DNA of 64,000 bases from Gordionus sp. m RMFG-2023. Its lineage: Eukaryota; Nematomorpha; Gordioida; Chordodea; Parachordodidae. The translations under genes and the position numbers were made by a program. Location: assembly GCF_954871325.1 (NCBI RefSeq), contig NC_088775.1:16841561-16905560 (forward strand), in the 5' to 3' direction. Under the pieces are notes generated by a model. It was not told the origin of the DNA and did not search any database. It was given only the letters and a program-made list of their open reading frames with translations. The stretch's first letter is position 1. The number at the start of each line of letters is the position of its first letter. Of the stretch, positions 12,166-23,239 are shown piece after piece.

Positions 12166-12657
12166 AAAACAATTTTTTTAAATAGCAATGATTTCAGAAT
12201 TAAAAAAGAGATATTTATAAATTTAATTTCATTTATAATATGCACTTCATTAATATCTTGTAAAAATTAAACTGAACCAAAAATAAATGATTAGCATATA
12301 TAAATTTTAAAATCATTTTAATAAGTTCACAAAAACTGCCCTACATTTAACAATTTTTAAGTTAGATGTTTAGAATTTTTTAAATTAACAATATAATAAT
12401 TTTTACTTTGATTTGTTAACCATTTTCTTCTAATTAATAATCTTTAAGAATAATAAGATAAAAATTTTAAAATAAATGGCGTAAATTAATTCAATTGTTT
12501 AAAATTTTTTAACACTCCAATAGGAATCGAAAATAAATTTAAAAATGGCATAAATGAATTAAATTGTTTAAAATTTATTAAGACTTCATTTAATTGGAAA
12601 TTTGAAAATATAATATTTGTATTTACATATATTAATATATGATTTTAAATAAAACAC

Positions 12658-12806
12658 TGAACCCGATTGAACCCGGGTTCAAATAAAATTCTTGGGTTCG
12701 GTTCGGGGTTTTGGAAATTTTATAAATGGGGTTCAGGTTCGGTTCGGGTTCAGAGTTTTTTTCTAAAAACCCGGGTTCACTTCTCCGGGTTCGGGTTCGG
12801 TTCGAA
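12658..12806. repeat. subterminal GAACCCGGGTTCGG repeats, right end of hAT 9892-12812
   Basis: Inverted counterpart of the array at 9900-10036, with GGGTTCGGTTCGGG and GAACCCGGG motifs up to the terminal repeat. Confidence 0.7.
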
Positions 12807-12812
12807 TCCCTG

Positions 12813-14299
12813 AATAAGACTATTTAAATTTTTATTAAATGAATATTATTTTAATATTAGATTAGATTAATACATATAAATTATATTTTCACTATATCAG
12901 CTTGCAATCAAATTCTGTATTAAAAATATAATATCAATAACTCACTAAATATTAATTTAGCTTTAACAGTTGAAGTTATATTTAATTGTTATTTAACTCA
13001 TTATTTGAAAATTAACAAATTTAATATTGTAATTAGCCGAGTTCAAAATGACTAATCAACTGTATATTCATTAAATTTTATTATCATACCTTAAAAATAT
13101 TTTCAAGGTCGTAGACATATATTTTATAATCGTCTACTATATTCAGTTGTTTATAAAATATTCGATATAATGCCCCTTTTATAGACGTATTTGACAGTTA
13201 TATAATATATTACAGTTTATATTATAATATATTTTACTAATAAATGGTTTTGATAATAAATATAATAACAAATTGCATTCAAGTACTTAACGCCATATTT
13301 TTATATAAATATTAAAAATTAAACATTTTATTATTCATCCTGCAATAGATGTAATAAATTTGATATCTTTTCTTCTCTTTTTTTACGTGTTTTTAGGAAA
13401 GCTATTTTTTTCTTTTTCGAAAAACAGTCTTGAGTTAAATTTTTAATACAAGTATATTTTTATTACAAACTACTATTATTTTAAGATATAATATAGGTGG
13501 TGTGACAATATGTAAAATTTTAATTGTTTCATCATATCATTCTGGTCCTTATTTTATAGTTAGAAAATGTTTCATTTCTAATATGGCATTGCCGATATTA
13601 GTTTACATCGTGAGTGTCATGGCTAATACTGTAAATTAACCAGCATCTATTATTTGTGTTGCTATGTAATTTAAGATTATTAGTATACGGCTGAGAGCAT
13701 ATAATTGCATATTTTAGAAAAACAATAATGGTCAATTGTGTAGTCGTTTATATATCATTTAAAATGGAAGATAATCTTTTAATAATTTAATATCTCACAA
13801 TAATTTTATCGATTGCTTATCTAGCTTCCATCATGTCATCTAAGAGGAAGCTCTAACCACCATATAGTTTTATGATTTGGATTGGTCGTTTATACTCTCT
13901 CCTTCAAAAATTGTTGATTGGGTTTAGGCCAATAAATTTTTCCTTATTAGTCCATTCTATAAAACATTGTCTAAAATGGTAACAGAGAGCTCTACTAGTT
14001 TGATAACCTTTTGCCAATGTAAGTTAATAAGAATTATATTATTGCATTATGTGGTTTTTTTGTATGCATAATATAATAAATGATAAAATATGAAAATCAG
14101 AATATTTGTTCAGAGTTAGCAAATTTTAAAAAAGTATAATATATTAATATAAAACCCGGCGCCAAAGGCCCGCAAATTGGGGAGTATGGGGGGGGGGGGC
14201 TTCGCCCCCCATAATTTTTTTTTTAGTTGAGCCCCCTGAGATCGTGAAGGCTCGACGCCCCTGCTTTGTTTGCTCCAAACAATCAGTATGAGCTATACT
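12813..14299. other. AT-rich intergenic sequence
   Basis: No gene recognised. Near 14155-14260 there is a G-rich patch (GCGCC, a run of G, then GGCTTCGCCCCCC) that resembles the patch at 38868-38920 and looks like part of a decayed repeat. Confidence 0.4.
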
Positions 14300-14550
14300 T
14301 TTATCGGTTTCTCAGACGATTGCTGCTTCGGAGAGAAATTGGTCTTGTTTTGGAATAACCCATCCAAAATCGTATTAGATCTATTAATAAACGTGTGGAA
14401 AAGTATATTTCCATAAAATAGTATTTATAATTACAATATAAAATTATTGATACTTCAATTCTTGAAATTTTGGAATATGAATATATAACATCACTAGATA
14501 GTGATATCATTACAGAAGAAGTGAAGTTCAACCCATCATTCTCCGATTAA
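14300..14550 (+). pseudogene. hAT C-terminal dimerisation relic
   Basis: A plus-strand reading contains QTIAASERNWSCFG, then, after a frame change, NRIRSINKRVEK. This matches the ASERNWSxFxxIHSKxRNRL signature of a distinct hAT lineage with a DUF659-like partner domain. The reading continues with an acidic tail. Stops and frame changes are present. It lies immediately left of the large hAT composite at 14566, but belongs to a different hAT lineage. Confidence 0.6.
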
Positions 14551-14579
14551 TTAATTTCATATATCTAGTGTTGTTAAAA

Positions 14580-14860
14580 AGTCGAGTTCTACCGACTACG
14601 ACTCCGAGTCGAAGTCGCAATAACTAGACTCAAAACTCAAGTCGAGTTTTGAGTCGATTAGTCGACTCATTTTTACGACTCGAGTTGTGAACTCAAGTCG
14701 CGACTCGAGTTCTTAACTTGAGTCATGAACTTGAGTTTCTATCTTGAGTCATGAATTTGAGTTTTGATCTTGAGTCATGAACTTGAGTTTTGATCTTGAG
14801 TCATGAACTCAAGTTATGAACTTGAGTCGTGAACTAGTCATAAACTTGAGTCGTGAACTC
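14580..14860. repeat. left subterminal GAGTC array of hAT composite 1
   Basis: Tandem variants of ACTTGAGTTTTGATCTTGAG and TGAACTCAAGTCG. Related arrays occur at 18945-19310, 25010-25120, 26110-26330 and 37090-37495. They are likely binding sites for a shared hAT transposase (inference). Confidence 0.75.
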
Positions 14861-15378
14861 AACAGGTTATCTTAAATTTTATGAAACTCGATTACTTATA
14901 TTAGTATTGTTAATTGGTTGGTTGTGTAATACCCAGACCTGGCGCTTGGCTCTAAAATTAGACTAAATCTGCTATGAGCACGAGGCCCATGTATCTTAAG
15001 TTATTTCTTATTGAACTTATTAGTTAAATATATGGTTATTACAGATAAATCGATAGATAATTAAAAGACCTATTGAATATGCAACAATTCAAGCGCCACT
15101 TTTCTATGAGTGAAGCTATTTCTACGTAAACGGAAATTTTAATAACATAAATAGAAAAAATAATTCCTAAAATTATATTTTGAAATAAATATGTTGCTCG
15201 TAGCATAAACTACTTCCTTTCCTATATTTATGAACTATTATTTTCCTGATTTTATTATATTTAAAATCATAAAAAATATATTTTTATTTTTATAAAAATA
15301 TTAAATAATAAAATAAATGAAACAATGAATTTGTTGATCCAAAATTTTTTTTTATTTATTCGATTTTTTCATTGTAAT

Positions 15379-15618
15379 TGATATTTACTAGGAAGGCAGG
15401 TGATCAAAAAGTAAAATATTTATTTATCATTTTATAAAAATTACTCTCTCTCATATTTACAATTTTTACAGCTATATATATATATTATTATTTTAGTACC
15501 ATTTACATATTAACGTTTACGAAAATTAATATATTTTAAAAGGTCATTAAAAAAAGAAAAGATTTTTACAAAAGGTCATAAATTACAAAGTAAAAAATAT
15601 TCAAATTATATATTAACA
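15379..15618 (-). repeat. 3' LTR (coding sense) of the short LTR element
   Basis: A 240-bp repeat, TG...CA, nearly identical to 17787-18031. Confidence 0.9.
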
Positions 15619-16995
15619 TTTCCCCCTTTTTTTATGTCTTCTTTATTCAGTTTCTTATCTTCACTTCCAGTCACTCGTTTCTCAATTGCTCCATTAGTCA
15701 TTTGTTCGTATATCTTTAGATTGTTTGTTAAACCATCTGATTATCGTTTGTTGAATCGATTATCGAACATCATGAAACATCGTTGTTGCACATCATTGTT
15801 GAAACGTCGTTGGTTGAACATTGCTTGTTGATTTGCTGTTTGTATTGATCATCCCATTTCTCTTTCAAAATTTTATATATATATTTTTTACAAAATTTTA
15901 TTTATTTATAACAATCATTTTCTATGTCGTAGGTCATATTCTCGCTTTTGAACTTGACTTTGAATTTTCGAATTATGAACTTGAACTTGACTTTTCGAAT
16001 TTTGAATTTTGAACTTGTTCACTTCTTCCACCTCTAAAAAATTTTTTTCTCCTTTGTAGAATTTCCATTTGATATTTTGTTGTTGTTTAGCCTCAGTCAT
16101 ATCTTTTCATTAATTTTAACATGTTATCCTTATCATCAAGTCATTCGCTTGAACATCATCTTCACACTAGCTTGTTCATCTCGTTATTTATTATCATTTT
16201 TATCAATGTTTGTAAATATATATTATGATCAATATATCTCAAATAAAATAATTTTGGAATTGAAATGATAATGGAATAAATAATTTATCAGCATCATTCA
16301 TAAGAATAAGAATCATGGAATATAGAATAATAGAATATTTGGAATTGTTTCATTTTATATTATAATTTTTTATTTAATTATTTTTATTTTTAAATTTTAC
16401 TCCTTTATTTTTCAATTTAAACACTTTTTTTATATCATTCAACTTGTTCTTTATACCAAAATTTCTCTTTCTCCTTCCATTTTTAACATACGATCTCCAT
16501 ATCGTACTCTTAATCTCTCTTTCAACATCACGATATTTAATCACCTTTGTTTTAATTTTCTTTTCCAAAGTTTTTTTAAGTTTTTTATTAATTATAAAAT
16601 TTTTTATTTTATTATTTTCTTCAATTTTTATTTCATTATTATTTTTAATAACTATTATTTCTTCAATTGTTATCATATGATTTATTTCTTCTAATTTATA
16701 AGAATTTATTTCTTTTTTAACATTTGGTATTAATTTACATAATTCAATTTTATTCAAGTTATTATTATGATATTTATAATTATAATTTTCATGCTTTTTA
16801 TTGTAATATGTATCTTCATAATCTTTACTATCTACTTTCTATTTTCCTCGATTATATTTTTATTAAGTATGTTCCGAAAAACTTTTATCCACGTCCTTCC
16901 CAGAATTGCAATTTTGTCATTTTGGACTACAAAAGCATCTAAGTTTTGAGTTTTGTCTTCATATCTCACTTTTATTTTAACGATTCCTAGCACCT

Positions 16996-17553
16996 CTATT
17001 CTTCTCCCATCATACCAGTCAGATTCGTATCCGATTTATTCAAGACTTTGATTCCTATCTTTTTAGCAATATTAATCGGCAATATCGAAAATCGTGACCC
17101 GGTGTTGATCTGCATGTCTACCGGTATATCGTTAAGGTATATCGTAACTTTGTAATCATCATTTGCCTTGTCATCATCATCCATTCTATTTACGTCAAAT
17201 CTGTATGACTGATTATTGTTCTGATTATTATTGTATCTAGGTATGTATCTCGATTCGTTCTGATGTCTATAATATCTATAATTATTTTCATTATATTTGT
17301 AATTATCATTATTATTATATCTATAGTTATCGTAGTAATTATTTTTATTGTTAAATCTTGTAAAATTATTATACGGTCCTGGCCCATTATACCCCCTATC
17401 ATTATCATAAACTCTAGAATTATAATTGTTTCTATATCTTGGTTCATAATTATTTGTGTGTCTCGAATCTTCATAATTATCGTATCTCGGTTTCCACTGA
17501 TATCTAAGTACGTGCGACTTCATCCCTTTATCGTGCTCATCGTATTTCATCAT
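16996..17553 (-). pseudogene. gag-like Asn/Tyr-rich plus retropepsin-like region of the short LTR element
   Basis: The minus-strand reading has about 110 residues dominated by Asn, Tyr, Arg and Asp, then a retropepsin-like fold region around VDMQINTGS and AKKIGIKV. It aligns by eye with the protease region at the start of the 59093-60166 reading. The composition suggests an RNA-binding nucleocapsid-like segment. Fossil; it carries no polymerase. Confidence 0.7.
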
Positions 17554-17786
17554 CCTTAATTTTTTTTACTAAATAATCTTCTAATTAATCTATTAATTTT
17601 ATTTTATCATTATTGTCTTGTTTTAAATATTTCATCATTAAAATTTTATTATATTTATTTTTAATTTTATATTTTAATCATCTCTTACGTATTTTTAGAA
17701 TAATATTAAAATCATTTTCCATAATCCTCTTTCGTCTAGCTTCACCATTTCAATATAATTTGTAGCGTTTTAATTCGCTGCCACCA

Positions 17787-18031
17787 TGATATTTACTAGA
17801 AGGCAGGTGATCAAAAAGTAAAATATTTATTTAATTTATCATTTTATAAAAATTACTCTCTCTCATATTTACAATTTTTACAGCTATATATATGTGTATA
17901 TTATTTTAGTACCATTTACATATTAACGTTTACTAAAATTAATATATTTTAAAAGGTCATTAAAAAAAGAAAAGATTTTTACAAAAGGTCATAAATTACA
18001 AAGTAAAAAATATTTAAATTATATATTAACA
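17787..18031 (-). repeat. 5' LTR (coding sense) of the short LTR element
   Basis: A 245-bp copy of the 15379-15618 repeat. The primer-binding site lies directly on its inner side. Confidence 0.9.
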
Positions 18032-18332
18032 GTAATTATAAAATTTAACTCATACATATGATTTATAAAGATTTAAATAAATAAAATAAAAATAATTTCA
18101 AAGCGGAGTTGAAAAAATAAAATAAATAAAACAATGAATTAGATGCAAAAAAAATTTAAAAAATCCCCCACTCCTTAATTAGGTGCCAGATAGGTGATTT
18201 GGTTTTTTATTATAAAATTAATTTCTTTTTTTTTATTTAAGATTTTTTGAAATATTAAATAATTTTTTATAAAAAAATGTATAATATTGCCTATAAATTT
18301 TTAAAGGAGATGGAAATGGAAGTTAAATTTAT

Positions 18333-19490
18333 AGGAAATGTTACTAGAAACTTCTTTATTTCCAAACAGGATTAATTTTAGAAATTGATTTTTTCCATTC
18401 ATGTTATCAAAATTTCCGTTAAAAAGAATTTAAAAATCTTAAAACTTAGTTTGGTAATCTAGCAGATATTTTTCTCTTAATATTGTATAAAGTTAAAAAT
18501 AAAATGTTAAGATCCAGACATGCCCATTAAGTGCAATGCTAAAAAAAAATTTTCACGAACAAATATGAGTAACCATATTTATTTTTTATTCCCAGTCAAA
18601 TTAATATACACCATATAATGGTAGTTAAAACTATATTTATTTGATACCCATCCATTATCATATCAATATTTGATTTTGATAAAATCATTCCTGACCTACG
18701 TAGAAATAACCTCACTCATCGAGAAGTGGCGCTTGACTTTTTGCCTATTCAATAGGTATTTTAATTATCAATCATTTATCTCTAATAACCATATATTTAT
18801 ATACTATAATAAGTTCAATAAGAAATAACTTAAACTAAAATATATGGGCCTGAACCACGGATCTGTGATCGGGGTTCGTGCTCATAGCAGATTTTTAGAG
18901 CCAACCAACCAATTAACAACATTATATAAGTAATCAAGTTTGTTGAGTTCACGATTCAAATTCATAACTCGAGTTCACGACTCGAGTTCTTAGATCGAGT
19001 TCACGACTCGAGTTCATAGCTCGAGTTCACGACTCGAGTTCATAGCTCGAGTTCACGACTCGAATTCATAGATCGAGTTCACGACTCGAGTTCACGACTC
19101 GAGTTCACGACTCGAGTTCATAGATCGAGTTCACGACTCGAGTTCATAGCTCGAGTTCACGACTCGAATTCATAGATCGAGTTCACGACTCGAGTTCACG
19201 ACTCGAGTTCATAGCTCGAGTTCACGACTCGAGTTCATAGCTCGAGTTCACGACTCGAGTTTTCACGACTCAAGTTTATGACTAGTTCACGACTCAAGTT
19301 TAGTCTGGATCTTAACATTTTATTTTTAACTTTGTACAATATTAAGAGAAAAATATCTGCTAGACTACCAAATTAAGTTTTAAGATTTTTAAATTCTTTT
19401 TAACGGAAATTTTGATAACATGAATGGAAAAAATCAATTCCTAAAATTAATCGTGTTTGGAAATAAAGAGGTTTCTAGTAACATTTCCCA
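18333..19490. repeat. foldback structure with ~180-bp inverted arms
   Basis: The segment 18333-18512 is repeated inverted at 19308-19490; shared blocks include TCTAGCAGATATTTTTCTC and GATCCAGAC. The arms enclose the GAGTC array at 18945-19310 and a block (18680-18945) that is an inverted copy of 14870-15200. Part of the arm also recurs near 15130-15215. The hAT composite therefore carries inverted duplications of its own subterminal DNA. Confidence 0.75.
18945..19310. repeat. dense CTCGAGTTCACGA array
   Basis: About fifteen or more tandem variants of GACTCGAGTTCATAGCTCGA, very regular compared with the arrays at the composite ends. Each unit contains the palindrome CTCGAG, and the regularity suggests recent amplification. 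Confidence 0.85.
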
Positions 19491-20192
19491 AAACCGTTTG
19501 AAAAAAAACGTTATATATGGAAATTATCTCATATAATTTTGCCTAAGCTCTTCCTGATTTAAATTGAGGTAATTAAGAGACAAATTCTGAGGATTAAGAT
19601 GTTTAATTGATATATTTTTAAAAAAAACCAAGAATTTATGAACCCCAAAATATTTTTCTTCTCAAAAAATTGTGTCCTGACCTTCGGTATATCGCGTATG
19701 CCTTATTCACTAAAATTTATATACATTTTAAGAATTTTTGTAATTTATTAATTTCTTCAAAACAGTAACTAGTTCGAACCAGGGCCTGTCTATTAAAATA
19801 AATTATAACTAATATTTTTATTTTATTTATTTAAATCTTTATAAATCTTATGAGTTAAATTTTATAATTACCATAAAAAAATCGAATAAATAAAAATATT
19901 TAGATATAAAAAAATATTTTAATATAAAAAAATATCGTCAGTTCAATCTTCATTTGCCAAATCTTTTTCTTCAGGAAAGCTTTAAAATAAATATAAAGAT
20001 ATATTGAAAGAATTAAAAAATCATTAAATTTTACCAATTTTTTAAGAGAGGGCAAGTAAAAGTCGTTTAAAATTTACCAAAACATTATTCGGACTAATTA
20101 TATATGTTAATGGTCTAAACACAATCACAACAAAGTATGTAATAATATTTACATTATTCCAATAGATCTACGTCCCAACAACTCAGGCACAG
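19491..20192. other. AT-rich non-coding part of hAT composite 1
   Basis: No motif or gene recognised between the foldback and the transposase C-terminus. Confidence 0.4.
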
Positions 20193-20664
20193 TCATTCTT
20201 TGAGGGTTTCTGAAGCCATTCTATTCCTTTTTTTAGTCATACAATCAACAGCTTTACTGAAGGTCCTCTCACTTGCTACACTTGTAGATTGTTGAGCTAA
20301 ATAGTCTCTAATTAACGCCAAAGTGGGATATATGGTATCGTTCGTTGCCCACCAATCCAAGATATTTGTCGATGCTGGCGCAACGGGTTTCTTAAGATAT
20401 TCCACGATCTCATCTCTCATGGGGTCTGGATTATCGATAGCATCTCTGAAAATAAATATAAAAATACAAGGTTAATTAAATTTCTAAGTATTTATATTTA
20501 CTTTCGCAGCTTATTATATTATGCATAATAACTGAGTAGGGTTGTGAATCAATGTGGTCTGTAAATTCATATACCGTTGCTTGATATGCTGGCCAGGAAT
20601 AAGCATTGTGTATTTGTTTAAATTCTTCGTCATATTTATTATTTAAGATAGATTTTAGCTCCGT
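20193..20664 (-). pseudogene. hAT transposase, C-terminal exons
   Basis: On the minus strand one exon reads ELKSILNNKYDEEFKQ...IHNAYSWPAYQATVYEF down to about 20507. A well-formed intron (GTAAAT...TTTTCAG, about 20449-20506) follows, then a second exon with DAIDNPDPMRDEIVEYLKK, STNILDWW and SVASERTFSKAVDCM. The last two are the Trp and SxxSERxFS signatures of the hAT dimerisation domain. A TGA after ETLKE is followed in frame by LCLSCWDVDLLE, so the natural end was probably slightly further and the stop is a mutation. The upstream part of the same gene lies at 24535-24893, separated by the 20661-24529 insertion. Confidence 0.85.
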
Positions 20665-20819
20665 GAAGTTGGCCGAACGATTGGAAGCACTAACGATGAA
20701 TCATAATGTCATTTTTTAGTGCTTCGTTAGTGCTTGTTAGTGCTTCAATCCGTATAGTAGCCGAATTCAAGGAAAAAATGTTATAAGCAAAAATAAAAAT
20801 TTGTGCCAACTTCACGCTT

Positions 20820-21960
20820 AAAAGTCGATTGGAAGCACTAACGATGAAACTTATATCATTCTTTATTGCTTCGTTAGTAGAGGTTAGTGCTTCAATCCAT
20901 TTTGTAGCCGAATTTATGAATAAAAAGTTATTCACGAAAAAAACAAAAATAAACAAATATTGGCGACGTGCCAAAACAAAAACTAGAGTAGTACTTAACA
21001 TCCGGTTTTCGTCATTATTTAGTGCTTAATTAATGTATTTAAATTCCATTATTAATTTAGTTAACCGCCATATGGAAAAAAAGTTATTAGCTAAATAAAA
21101 ATTATGACGTCACGATTTAAGCGTGAAGTTGGCCGAACTTTTGGAAGCACTAACGATAAAACTTATATCATTCTTTAGTGCTTCGTTAGTAGAGGTTAGT
21201 GCTTCAATCAGTTCCGAAGCCGAATTTAAGAATAAAAAGTTATTCACGAAAAAAACAAAAATAAATAAATAATGGCGACGTGCCAAAACAAAAACTGAAG
21301 TAGTACTTAACATCCGGTTTTCGCCATTATTTAGTGCTTAATTAATGTATTTAAATTTCATTATTAATTTAGTTAACCGCCATATGGAAAAAAAGTTATT
21401 AGCTAAATAAAAATTATGACGTCACGATTTAAGCGTGAAGTTGGCCGAACTTTTGGAAGCACTAACGATGAAACTTATATCATTCTTTAGTGCTTCGTTA
21501 GTAGAGGTTAGTGCTTTAATCAGTTCCGTAGCCGAATTTAAGAATAAAAAGTTATTCACGAAAAAAACAAAAATAAACAAATAATGGCGATATTCCAAAA
21601 CAAAAACTATAGGAGTACTAAACATCCGGTTTTCGCCATTATTTAGTGCTTAATTAGTATAAAAAAAAAGTTATAAGCTAAATAAAAACTATGACGTCAC
21701 GATTTAGGCGTGAAGTTGGCCGAACTTTTGGAAGCACTAACGATGAAACTTATATCATTATTTAGTGCTTCGTTAGTAGAGGTTAGTGCTTTAATCAGTT
21801 TTGTAGCCGAATTTAAGAATAAAAAGTTATTAGCAAAAAAAATAAAAATAAACAAATAATGGCGACGTGCCAAAACAAAAACTATAGGAGTAATATACAT
21901 CAGGTTTTCGCCATTATTTAGTGCTTAATTAGTAAATTTGAATTCCGTAATTAATTTGGT
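20820..21960 (-). repeat. left arm array, four ~310-bp units
   Basis: Each unit holds a short minus-strand open frame of about 60-70 codons (21110-21313, 21422-21625 and 21697-21900; also within 20690-21001). All share VFVLARR, LFIFVFFVNNFLF and ALTSTNEALKNDISFIVSA. The frame is hydrophobic in its first half, like a single membrane segment. Similar copy lengths could reflect either selection on the frame or simply recent duplication; I cannot tell which without alignments. Confidence 0.8.
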
Positions 21961-22319
21961 TAACCATCTTTATAAAAAATTGTAATACACTAAGGATTAT
22001 GAAAATATATAAAATTATAAAATATGTAAAACCTAAAAAAATTATAATTTATAATTATATAATTAAAAATAAAATTCTATAATTGAGCCCTCAAAAATGA
22101 ACCATAATTGTGTCTAAAAATTTCTATTTTAATTTTTTGTCGAATAAAAAGGAATTCTCTTGGTTCATTTGTGAAAAGTCGTATGTTATTACGCAGATTT
22201 TTTAAAAACATAAATGTTGAAGGCAAAAAATGCCCGTTAGTAGAAGTCACTACTGGAATGAATATGAAGTTTTTAAATTTTTGTATTTGTTTGTCTTTTT
22301 AATTTCTGCCTGTGTTATT

Positions 22320-22545
22320 AAATTGAAATTTATGTTTGAAGGGTATGATGAGACATACGTGTAGTCCCAATGAGTGATTTGCCGAGGGCCCAAGGTATGG
22401 TTGTCATACCATCAGGTCTTAAACCATCTACTTGAGATAAATTTGATGGTTCAAGATTGTTTGTAATGTGTGCAGCTGTTAGGCTTTTATTTATTATATG
22501 GTTTACAGCGGAGTGTTGATTTATTAATCACATGTGGGGAATTCT
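22320..22545 (-). pseudogene. fragment of an invertebrate retroelement-type ORF (tentative)
   Basis: The minus strand reads INQHSAVNHIINKSLTAAHI, NNLEPSNLSQVDGLRPDG and MTTIPWALGKSLI. This closely fits a conserved block, HxxLNxIIxxALxxAxVPxxLEP followed by RPDGxTxxPWxxGxxLxWDxT, that I recall from the C-terminus of reverse-transcriptase proteins in corals, amphioxus and sponges. Only this block is present, and the family name is uncertain. It sits in the centre of the palindromic element. Confidence 0.45.
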
Positions 22546-22882
22546 GTGGTTAATTTTTTATATTACTCAAAAAATTTTGATTACTTGTAAATTTTTATAG
22601 TATGTAACACATTTCCATAATGTGAAACATTCTTATATAGTTAAATAACTTTCCATAATTATTGTAAAAAACATTTTGATTTTGATATAATTTTTTTTTT
22701 AAAAAAAATTTTTAATAAAACTTTAATAAAGACGAACGTCAAATTTATGAATCGAATATAATTTTTTAATGTTTTGGTCTAAAATTTTCTTAGGCGTCGA
22801 GAAAGGTGTCAGAAAATTTGAAGGATTAATATGTCAGTAATTTATCGAATCAGGAACTTTCAGAATTCCTACATAAGTATTA

Positions 22883-23225
22883 GTGATCTGCATCGGGCCT
22901 AATTTTTCAAGCCCGGCGCGGTCCGAAATTTTTTTAAAAAAGTTTTGCCGGTCTGGCCCGAACCAGAAATTTTTTTAAAAAAATTTAACGACCCGGCCCG
23001 GTCATCCCCGAATTTATTTAAATATAGCAAATAATTTTTAAAATTACTCAAAATAAAAGACATATGTTATATGTTGTCTAGTTTCTATAAATAAAATCAA
23101 ATATTTTTATTTAAAAAAAAAATTTAATATATAATTGATAAATTTAGATATATTTAATAAAATTTCTAGGCCCAACCCTACCCGGCCCTTTTTTAAAAAA
23201 TATTAGGCCCGAACCCGATTTATTT
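22883..23225. repeat. small GC-rich-ended repeat (MITE-like)
   Basis: CATCGGGCCTAATTTTTCAAG and GCCCGG on the left, AGGCCCGAACCCG on the right, with an AT-rich middle. The mirrored GGCCC/CCCGG motifs suggest the inverted ends of a small non-autonomous DNA transposon. Clear duplications were not found. Confidence 0.45.
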
Positions 23226-23239
23226 TAAAAAAATTAACG

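Larger units (their letters stand above)
9892..12812 (-). mobile_element. hAT transposon, nearly intact, with 8-bp target duplication
   Basis: The ends are CAGGGATGCGAACCCGA (left, from 9892) and, on the opposite strand, CAGGGATTCGAACCGAACCC (right, to 12812). AATAAGAC occurs at 9884-9891 and again at 12813-12820, a perfect 8-bp duplication diagnostic of hAT. Both subterminal zones are packed with GGTTCGGTTCGGGTTCG-type repeats (9900-10036 and 12658-12806). The interior encodes a BED-finger hAT transposase on the minus strand. At 2921 bp with one transposase gene it has normal hAT proportions; the perfect duplication and well-kept coding pieces suggest a fairly recent insertion. Confidence 0.92.
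15379..18031 (-). mobile_element. short LTR retrotransposon (Ty3/gypsy-related), young, non-autonomous
   Basis: Two direct repeats, 15379-15618 and 17787-18031, start TGATATTTACTA and end TATATTAACA. GTAAT occurs at 15374-15378 and 18032-18036, a 5-bp target duplication. On the minus strand a primer-binding site starting TGGTGGCAGCG abuts the 5' LTR (17786), and a purine tract AAAAAAAGGGGGAAA abuts the 3' LTR (15619-15633). The interior of about 2.2 kb has an Asn/Tyr-rich gag-like region and a retropepsin-like region (16996-17553). No reverse transcriptase or integrase is recognised, so it would depend on a relative. The LTRs look about 98% alike, so the insertion is young. The protease-like region resembles that of the element at 56634-61532. 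Treated as a broken fossil. Confidence 0.9.

Noticed and set aside
16374-16757. Lys/Ile/Asn-rich 127-codon minus-strand frame in the short LTR element
   Set aside because: Low-complexity AT-driven composition; no integrase or other domain could be supported.
17263-17559. Ile/Val-rich plus-strand frame
   Set aside because: Shadow of the Asn/Tyr-rich gag-like sequence on the other strand.
18945-19310. Telomere- or centromere-like satellite
   Set aside because: Short, local, and the motif is the same as the hAT subterminal repeats, which explains it better.
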